From: Fibrobacter sp. UBA1765
GTDB taxonomy: Bacteria; Fibrobacterota; Fibrobacteria; Fibrobacterales; Fibrobacteraceae
DNA: 17,990 nt
Assembly (NCBI GenBank): GCA_002314675.1
Contig: DCGZ01000084.1
Span: forward strand, 1-17,990
Reading direction: 5' to 3'
The translations under genes were made by a program, and so were the position numbers. Under the pieces are notes generated by a model. It had not been told where the DNA came from. It saw only the letters and a list, made by a program, of their open reading frames with translations, and searched no databases. Below are positions 13,550 through 17,990 of this stretch, in pieces (within the stretch, counting starts at the first letter, position 1; the number at the start of each line of letters is the position of its first letter).

Positions 13550-15271
13550 TTACTCTTCCGTGTCCTTTATGCAGCGCACAGGGGTTCCTACGGTGAAGTA
13601 CATGTTGCTGTAGCGAATGTTTCGGCCCGGCGTAATGACAATGTTTGCCGATGCGACCGGGGTTGTTTCACCGACACGGTACAGAACGTTTGAAGACGGA
13701 TAGTATGCGGAACCAAGTTCATCGCCAAAGGGAACGACTCCGGCGGCGACGACCGAGAAGCAGTGAGAATCTGTTGTCGTTGCAATTCTTGGATCTTTTG
13801 TTACGCTCCAGCCGCCTACGGATCTTAAGGAATCTGCCGCAACTGCAGTGTCACCGACAGCTACGAACAACGCCTTCCATTCGCTTATGCTTGGCAAGTG
13901 CCATCCGCTAGGGCATTCAATTTGGTCGTAGGTGTAGTAGAGTCCTGATTTTTTGCAATAGGCTGGGTTATCCTTGTAGCAGGAGTAGCCGTTACCTTCG
14001 TAGCGGAGGTTTTCTGCCATCCAGGTCTGTTCGCCAATTTGTGTGGTGTGGTAAACTTTGCCGTCGCGCTCGTCGGTAAAGATGCCGTAGTTACAAGTTG
14101 GATTCAGGTAGTACGGTTCCCAAACGCTATTTTTGCAAATAAAGTTTGTGGTGCTGTAAGCGCTCTTTTCGTTCTGGTTTTTCTTGATTTCACCTTCGTT
14201 TTCGGCTGTGCACAATCCAAGCCCGAAAGTATTTGTCCAGTAATCGTAAATTGCCTTTTCAAAGTCAGGGACCGAGCCATCTGCAATTTTTTCTACGTTC
14301 TTTCGAATGCTCTTGAGATCCATGTAGAATGCTGCATATTCAGCCATGCTGAGCTTTGTCTTTTCATCGTCGTAGGAACCGTCGGTTTCAATGTCTTCTG
14401 AAATTTCTGCAAGGGTCTTCGAGAACTTTGCGTCGCTCTTGTCGCTAAGAATGAGGATTGATAGCGCAAGTAGCTTGGCGTCATCTTCAGAGGAACCGAA
14501 GATGTTTAGGTTTTCAAAATTTTCTCCTGCATTTGTTCCGAAGAAGGTCTTGATTATTTCTGCTTCGGCCTGCTGTTTGGCCTGGTCGATGGACATTTCT
14601 TTGTTGAGAACTAGGTAGGTGATTCGGTCGTAAGCAAGCTGCGTTAGGAAGTTGATGTTTACCATTTCCTTGTCGCTGATGTCTGCGATAGTGCGCATGG
14701 TAATTTGGCCATCGGATTCCTTGCCGGTAATTTCGTTGATGAAATATCCTGTTGCTTCAAGGATTGCGTACTTAGAAGTGAACGAGGCGTTTGCAATTTT
14801 GAATTGCCCGTTGCTTGTGGTTTTCCCATGGAATGCACGGCCAGTTTGTAGCAACTTTTCGTCGTCAAGTTCGAACGCGTAAACTGAAGAGCCTGTAAGG
14901 AACGGTCCTTTTTGAACAACGCCAGAAATCGTTGAACCTTCTTCCGTTGGTGTGTCGCTGGAATCCGGCTTCTGGACGATGACCGTATCGATTATCGTGT
15001 CCTTTTTTACAATCGTATCTTGTTTTACGATTGTGTCCTGCTTCATGATAGTGTCTTGCTTGACTATTGTATCTTGTTTGATGACTGAGTCTTGCTTAGA
15101 AATGGAATCCCTGACTATTGTAATGGTGTCTTTCAAGAAGACCGTGTCTATTGCAACGGAATTTCCGACATCTACGCCGCCGCCCGCATTGTTAGTGCTA
15201 TCGTCAGAACAGGCAAAAAAGGAAAATGCGAAAACACTAAGAACTAGACCAGAAAAAATATGGAATTTCAT
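13550..15271 (-). CDS. FISUMP-domain lipoprotein (573 aa)
   Basis: The N-terminus is a lipoprotein signal peptide with a lipobox ending FFAC (Cys21), followed by an SDDSTNNAGGG spacer. Six 6-residue units of the KQDTIV type (59-94) form an extended stalk. Residues about 115-250 begin SGVVQKGPFLTGSSVYAF, a beta-rich segment like one seen in other Fibrobacter lipoproteins. A helical region follows to about 345. The C-terminal FISUMP domain (396-570) has YGIFTDERDGKVYHTTQIGE, TWMAENLRY and CPSGWHLPSISEWKALF (453-469), with several cysteines. It is probably anchored to the outer membrane and displayed at the surface or in the periplasm. Its ATG directly follows the stop of the TIGR02147 gene (TAAATG), with AAGAAGGG just upstream. 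The ligand or role is unknown. Confidence 0.93.
   Translation of the reverse strand: MKFHIFSGLVLSVFAFSFFACSDDSTNNAGGGVDVGNSVAIDTVFLKDTITIVRDSISKQDSVIKQDTIVKQDTIMKQDTIVKQDTIVKKDTIIDTVIVQKPDSSDTPTEEGSTISGVVQKGPFLTGSSVYAFELDDEKLLQTGRAFHGKTTSNGQFKIANASFTSKYAILEATGYFINEITGKESDGQITMRTIADISDKEMVNINFLTQLAYDRITYLVLNKEMSIDQAKQQAEAEIIKTFFGTNAGENFENLNIFGSSEDDAKLLALSILILSDKSDAKFSKTLAEISEDIETDGSYDDEKTKLSMAEYAAFYMDLKSIRKNVEKIADGSVPDFEKAIYDYWTNTFGLGLCTAENEGEIKKNQNEKSAYSTTNFICKNSVWEPYYLNPTCNYGIFTDERDGKVYHTTQIGEQTWMAENLRYEGNGYSCYKDNPAYCKKSGLYYTYDQIECPSGWHLPSISEWKALFVAVGDTAVAADSLRSVGGWSVTKDPRIATTTDSHCFSVVAAGVVPFGDELGSAYYPSSNVLYRVGETTPVASANIVITPGRNIRYSNMYFTVGTPVRCIKDTEE
14990..15097 (-). repeat. Six 18-nt coding repeats (KQDTIV stalk)
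   Basis: Residues 59-94 of the lipoprotein are KQDSVI, KQDTIV, KQDTIM, KQDTIV, KQDTIV, KKDTII. The codons differ between units (AAG/AAA, GAT/GAC, ACA/ACT/ACG, ATA/ATC/ATT), so the repeat is kept at the protein level and is not a fresh slippage product. Alternating charged and beta-branched residues suggest an extended spacer holding the domains off the membrane. Confidence 0.8.
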
Positions 15272-16114
15272 TTATTTACCCTTCTTTCTTTCGCAGATTT
15301 TATGTGAAAGCGGGAATAGGTTTGTGTGCAGGCAATAGACTCTTTCCATGTCTTCGCCTTGTGTTGCAATCGCCAGAATCTTTTTTCTAAAAGTCTTTAT
15401 TTCTTCTACGATCTGTTCGTAATTTTCGCGGGTGATGCCGACGACAGTTTCTGTGAGATTTCGTTCTGTCACAGGCACGTTGTCGATTGCGTCTAATCCG
15501 AACTCAGCCATCTTTTTGTGGAACGAGCGAATTGCAAGGGACGCAAGTTCCGGGTCGCCGGTAGAAAGCACCTTGTCGGTTTGCCTGTATGTTCCGTCTT
15601 CAAGCTTTTCTAGCATGCCCGTCTTTACAAGGTAGCGAAGTGCCTTGCCTGCTTCGGCGGCGGTTATTTCTGGTAGCACCTGCCTTGCGATGTTTGACGA
15701 CTTTGTGCCTGCGGGGGCGTGCGGCGCAATTTCGCGGACGACCGCGTTTTGCCAGTTTGAAAAGAAATTGAACTGGTCTTCGTTGATGATTTTGACTTTA
15801 TGCTTTTCAGCAATTTCGGCCATGTCGGCAAAGGCTTTTAGTTTTTCAGAAGTGAGCTTTGCCTGGTTGAACCTTACAAGGCCTTTGAAATAGTCTTTTT
15901 CAAAGCCGACCAGGTTCATGGAATTTGCCGCTTTTTCTATGCCTTCGTTACTTAAATTCGCTTTGTCCTGGCATACCAGCTTAAGGTGCGAAGATGCTGC
16001 GAAACCAGCCTTTTCGGCAAAACTCTGCCATGTCAAAAGACCGAGTTCCTTTTGCTCGTTAAAAAAATCGAGAATGTAGTTTCTGTAATTGCGGTAAGAT
16101 ACTATAGATTCCAT
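15272..16114 (-). CDS. TIGR02147 family protein (DUF4423), probable transcription regulator (280 aa)
   Basis: It belongs to a family expanded in Fibrobacter and also found in Bdellovibrio. The opening YRNYRNYILDFFNEQKE (7-23) is typical. It is followed by a helix-turn-helix-like TWQSFAEKAGFAASSHLKLV (28-47), a second winged-helix-like part (ITAAEAGKALRYLVKTGMLEKL, then DGTYRQTDKVLSTG) and the C-terminal VYCLHTNLFPLS signature. No enzyme motif or membrane segment is seen. A DNA-binding regulatory role is inferred from these features. It is translationally coupled to the FISUMP lipoprotein, which it may control. The ATG lacks a Shine-Dalgarno, and a -10-like TATACT (16129-16134) lies only 14 nt before it, so the transcript may have almost no leader. 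The 23-bp palindromic repeat sits just upstream of that -10 and could be its operator. Confidence 0.88.
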   Translation of the reverse strand: MESIVSYRNYRNYILDFFNEQKELGLLTWQSFAEKAGFAASSHLKLVCQDKANLSNEGIEKAANSMNLVGFEKDYFKGLVRFNQAKLTSEKLKAFADMAEIAEKHKVKIINEDQFNFFSNWQNAVVREIAPHAPAGTKSSNIARQVLPEITAAEAGKALRYLVKTGMLEKLEDGTYRQTDKVLSTGDPELASLAIRSFHKKMAEFGLDAIDNVPVTERNLTETVVGITRENYEQIVEEIKTFRKKILAIATQGEDMERVYCLHTNLFPLSHKICERKKGK

Positions 16115-16128
16115 ATAATGAAAAATAT

Positions 16129-16134
16129 AGTATA
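16129..16134 (-). promoter_or_regulatory. -10-like box of the TIGR02147 gene
   Basis: TATACT on the minus strand lies 14 nt before the ATG at 16114, so a start 6-7 nt downstream would leave a leader of only about 7 nt. No -35 consensus is found at 17 nt; that position is occupied by the 23-bp repeat. An overlapping TATATT (16124-16129) is an alternative and would give an essentially leaderless message. Confidence 0.35.
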
Positions 16135-16138
16135 ATTT

Positions 16139-16161
16139 ATTTTTGAAAAATGAGTGATTTT
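16139..16161 (-). repeat. 23-bp flanking inverted repeat, right copy
   Basis: On the minus strand this starts AAAATCACTCATTTTTC and continues AAAAAT, 22 of 23 identical to 13462-13484 but in opposite orientation. It begins 5 nt after the nth stop codon and ends 4 nt before the -10-like box of the TIGR02147 gene, an operator-like position. Confidence 0.7.
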
Positions 16162-16166
16162 GAACG

Positions 16167-16796
16167 CTATTTGCCCTTGCAGCCTACAACGCTGCAAATA
16201 GGGCATAGTTCTTTTTTATGCCCTGTAGCCTTGCAGTAAGTTCTTCCAAACAGAATGATTTGCAAATGCTTGCGTTCCCATTCTTCTTTTGGGAACGCTT
16301 TTTTTAAGTCGGCTTCGGTGCGCTCTACGTTGCTGCCGTCGGAGAGTCCCCAGCGTGTCGCAAGCCTGTGGATGTGCGTATCTACAGGGAAGGCCGGTGT
16401 TTTAAAGGCGTGAATCATCATGACGCTTGCAGTTTTATGGCCAACGCCTGGGAGTGCTTCAAGTTCTTCAAAAGTGCTAGGAACTTTGCTACCATATTTT
16501 TCTACAAGAATTTCTGAAAGCTTGAAAATGTTCTTGCTCTTGTTTTGGTAAAGTCCGCAAGCCTTAATGTATTCTGCAATTTTTTCTACGCCGAGTGCAA
16601 CCATTTTTGCAGGAGTGTCTGCGACCTTGAAAAGTTCTGCCGTTACAAGGTTTACACGAGCGTCGGTACACTGGGCGCTTAAAACAACTGCAACGAGAAG
16701 AGTGTAGGGGTCGCGATAATCCAGGGGAATTGGAGGGTCCGGGAACAGTTCGTTCAGCTTGGTATTGATAAATTCAATTTTCTCGGCTCGCTTCAT
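16167..16796 (-). CDS. nth: Endonuclease III (209 aa)
   Basis: This is a base-excision repair DNA glycosylase/AP lyase acting on oxidised pyrimidines. The helix-hairpin-helix LPGVGHKTASVMM (115-127) contains catalytic Lys121, and FPVDTHIHRLATRWGLS (136-152) has catalytic Asp139. LLVAVVLSAQCTDARVN near the N-terminus also fits. The C-terminal four-cysteine iron-sulfur loop is C188-X9-C198-X2-C201-X4-C206, unlike the C-X6-C-X2-C-X5-C of the E. coli enzyme. An in-frame ATG at 16841 would overlap ttcA. I chose the ATG at 16796 because AGGG precedes it by 6 nt and homologues begin near this point. The ttcA stop lies 8 nt upstream, so the two are probably co-translated. Confidence 0.94.
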   Translation of the reverse strand: MKRAEKIEFINTKLNELFPDPPIPLDYRDPYTLLVAVVLSAQCTDARVNLVTAELFKVADTPAKMVALGVEKIAEYIKACGLYQNKSKNIFKLSEILVEKYGSKVPSTFEELEALPGVGHKTASVMMIHAFKTPAFPVDTHIHRLATRWGLSDGSNVERTEADLKKAFPKEEWERKHLQIILFGRTYCKATGHKKELCPICSVVGCKGK

Positions 16797-16804
16797 TTTA
16801 ATCC

Positions 16805-17671
16805 CTATTTTTGAATTACGCCGCGGTTCTCTTCGAACCACTCCAAAAAGGAATGCTGTTCTTCGTTAGCCTTGTAACCTGGGAATGTTTCGATGCAAAC
16901 GGAATGGATGCTGTTGAAAATACTCTTTTCAATATTTGGATTTATCTTTTTCAAGTTTTTTATTAGTTCCTTGATTTCCTTGCGTTTGCTGTTGCTGGAG
17001 CCGTCTTCGTTCATGATTGTACTTGCTGTAAGGCGGCAGGCACATTGGATAAATTCAAGGTTGTTAAAGTTTCGCCATGCAATAATATCTTGTTCGTGAA
17101 TGCAGTACATGGGGCGAATGAGCTGCATTCCTTCAAAATTCTGGCTTCTAAGCTTTGGCATCATGCCTTGCAGTTGCGAACCGTAGAACATGCCAAGGAC
17201 GGTTGTTTCGATGACGTCAGAAAAATGATGGCCGAGCGCGATTTTGTTGCAGCCAGCGTCCATTGCCATGCGGTACAGGTGGCCGCGACGCATTTTTGCG
17301 CACAGATAGCAAGGGGACTTTTCGGTCTTGTAAGTTACATCAAAAATATTCGTGTCAAAAATCTTGATAGGGATTTCGAGCAGTGCTGCGTTCTTTTCGA
17401 TTTGCGTTCGGTTTGCCGCATTGTAGCCCGGGTCCATTACCAAGTACTGAACTTCAAAATTGCAGTCGCTGTGGCGATTGAGCATTTGCATCAGTTTTGC
17501 AAGCAGCATGGAATCTTTACCACCCGAAATGCAGACGGCAATGCGGTCTCCTTCTTCAATCAGCTTGTAAGTCTTGATTGCGTTTATGAAGGGAGTCCAC
17601 AAACGTTCGCGGTATGTTGTAGAAATGCTTCGTTCTACGTTTTGCACGAATGTCAGTTCGCGTTTAGCCAT
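16805..17671 (-). CDS. ttcA: TtcA-family tRNA 2-thiocytidine synthetase (288 aa)
   Basis: This PP-loop ATPase adenylates and thiolates cytidine 32 of certain tRNAs. The PP-loop is CISGGKDSMLL (47-57). CYLCAKMRRGHLYRMA (121-136) holds the CxxC that ligates the iron-sulfur cluster, and IALGHHFSDVIETTVLGMFYG (144-164) is the second TtcA signature. FIQCACRL (207-214) supplies C210 and C212 in place of the CNLC seen in the E. coli protein, a variant I associate with TtcA-like proteins of Firmicutes type. Exact tRNA specificity is therefore less certain than the family call. The start overlaps the tcdA stop by 8 nt, and nth follows after 8 nt, making a compact operon. Confidence 0.88.
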   Translation of the reverse strand: MAKRELTFVQNVERSISTTYRERLWTPFINAIKTYKLIEEGDRIAVCISGGKDSMLLAKLMQMLNRHSDCNFEVQYLVMDPGYNAANRTQIEKNAALLEIPIKIFDTNIFDVTYKTEKSPCYLCAKMRRGHLYRMAMDAGCNKIALGHHFSDVIETTVLGMFYGSQLQGMMPKLRSQNFEGMQLIRPMYCIHEQDIIAWRNFNNLEFIQCACRLTASTIMNEDGSSNSKRKEIKELIKNLKKINPNIEKSIFNSIHSVCIETFPGYKANEEQHSFLEWFEENRGVIQK

Positions 17672-17990
17672 GTTGTGTTTTTACTCCGCTGCAAATATCC
17701 TGCATTACAAGGCCTGCAATAGTGAAACCGAAAATGGCTACTGCATGGGCCATGGTGCCGTTGTAGGCAACCTTGTGAAATTCGGTGGGGGAGCCGTCGT
17801 TTTCTGGAATGCCACCGAGATTTTTTAGCAGCTCCTCGCTGTACACGCACTTGATTTTTTTTGCAGGGCGTGCTTGCTTTTTCTTGAACTTGTCGCGAAG
17901 GGCGCGGGCTAGCGGGCAGCCCTTAACTTCCCAGAATTCAGCCACACGGATTTTTGTAGGATCCATTTTGAGGGCCGCCCCCATGGAGGC
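17664..17990 (-). CDS. tcdA: tRNA threonylcarbamoyladenosine dehydratase TcdA, C-terminal part (cut by window edge)
   Basis: The reading frame is still open at the right edge (codons for Ala-Ser precede MGAALKMDPTKI), so the gene begins outside the window. The visible 108 residues match the C-terminus of TcdA/CsdL, the ThiF/MoeB-like E1-type enzyme that cyclises t6A to ct6A in tRNA. MGAALKMDPTKIRVAEFWEV and CPLARALRDKFKKK are the conserved post-ATPase segment, and VAYNGTMAHAVAIFGFTIAG, then LVMQDI, is the final helix. The insert KKKQARPAKKIKCVYSEELL is basic. The ATG at 17984 is an internal methionine, not the start. It leads the ttcA-nth operon. Confidence 0.85.
   Translation of the reverse strand, partial: ASMGAALKMDPTKIRVAEFWEVKGCPLARALRDKFKKKQARPAKKIKCVYSEELLKNLGGIPENDGSPTEFHKVAYNGTMAHAVAIFGFTIAGLVMQDICSGVKTQHG

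Noticed and set aside
13462..16161. A classical transposon bounded by the 23-bp inverted repeats
   Set aside because: No transposase lies between the repeats, and I see no target-site duplication outside them; kept only as a possible cassette or operator pair.

Overview
The window looks like chromosome from a Fibrobacter (F. succinogenes group) bacterium. This rests on three proteins with FISUMP domains (the 'Fibrobacter succinogenes major paralogous' domain, opening TDxRDGxVYxTxxIGxQxWMAENLR and later GWxxPS/T) and one TIGR02147/DUF4423 protein, both families being hallmarks of that genus. The other genes are ordinary bacterial housekeeping genes. No gene-free stretch reaches 300 bases; the longest is the 269-base divergent spacer at 862-1130.

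Left part (1-8080). A short RpoD-like sigma factor (minus strand) is divergent from a plus-strand run: homoserine dehydrogenase, a membrane sugar-1-phosphate transferase that starts polysaccharide synthesis, quinolinate phosphoribosyltransferase (nadC) and type III pantothenate kinase (coaX). The run ends at a hairpin at 5838-5856. A PAS/HD-GYP cyclic-di-GMP phosphodiesterase (minus) follows, divergent from UDP-glucuronate decarboxylase, which ends at a perfect 13-bp bidirectional terminator (8041-8071). The spacers here carry two kinds of dispersed repeat: a small hairpin followed by 7-nt AGACGAR tandem units, and a long inverted ACCTCA...CGACCTCAT element.

Middle part (8089-13365, minus strand) is a tightly packed accessory operon. 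In transcription order it encodes a 352-aa protein with two uracil/hypoxanthine-DNA-glycosylase-like domains (the first degenerate), a 31-aa zinc-ribbon miniprotein, a short ParB/Srx-like protein, a very acidic 272-aa protein of unknown function, and two tandem-FISUMP proteins without signal peptides whose domains are joined by Lys/Ala-rich linkers. I know of no described system with this composition; it is the best candidate for something new here.

Right part (13486-17990, minus strand). A TIGR02147 regulator-like gene and a FISUMP lipoprotein form a two-gene unit. A 23-bp sequence (22/23 identical) lies in inverted orientation on either side of it. Upstream is a housekeeping operon of tcdA (cut by the window edge), ttcA and nth: two tRNA-modification enzymes followed by endonuclease III.
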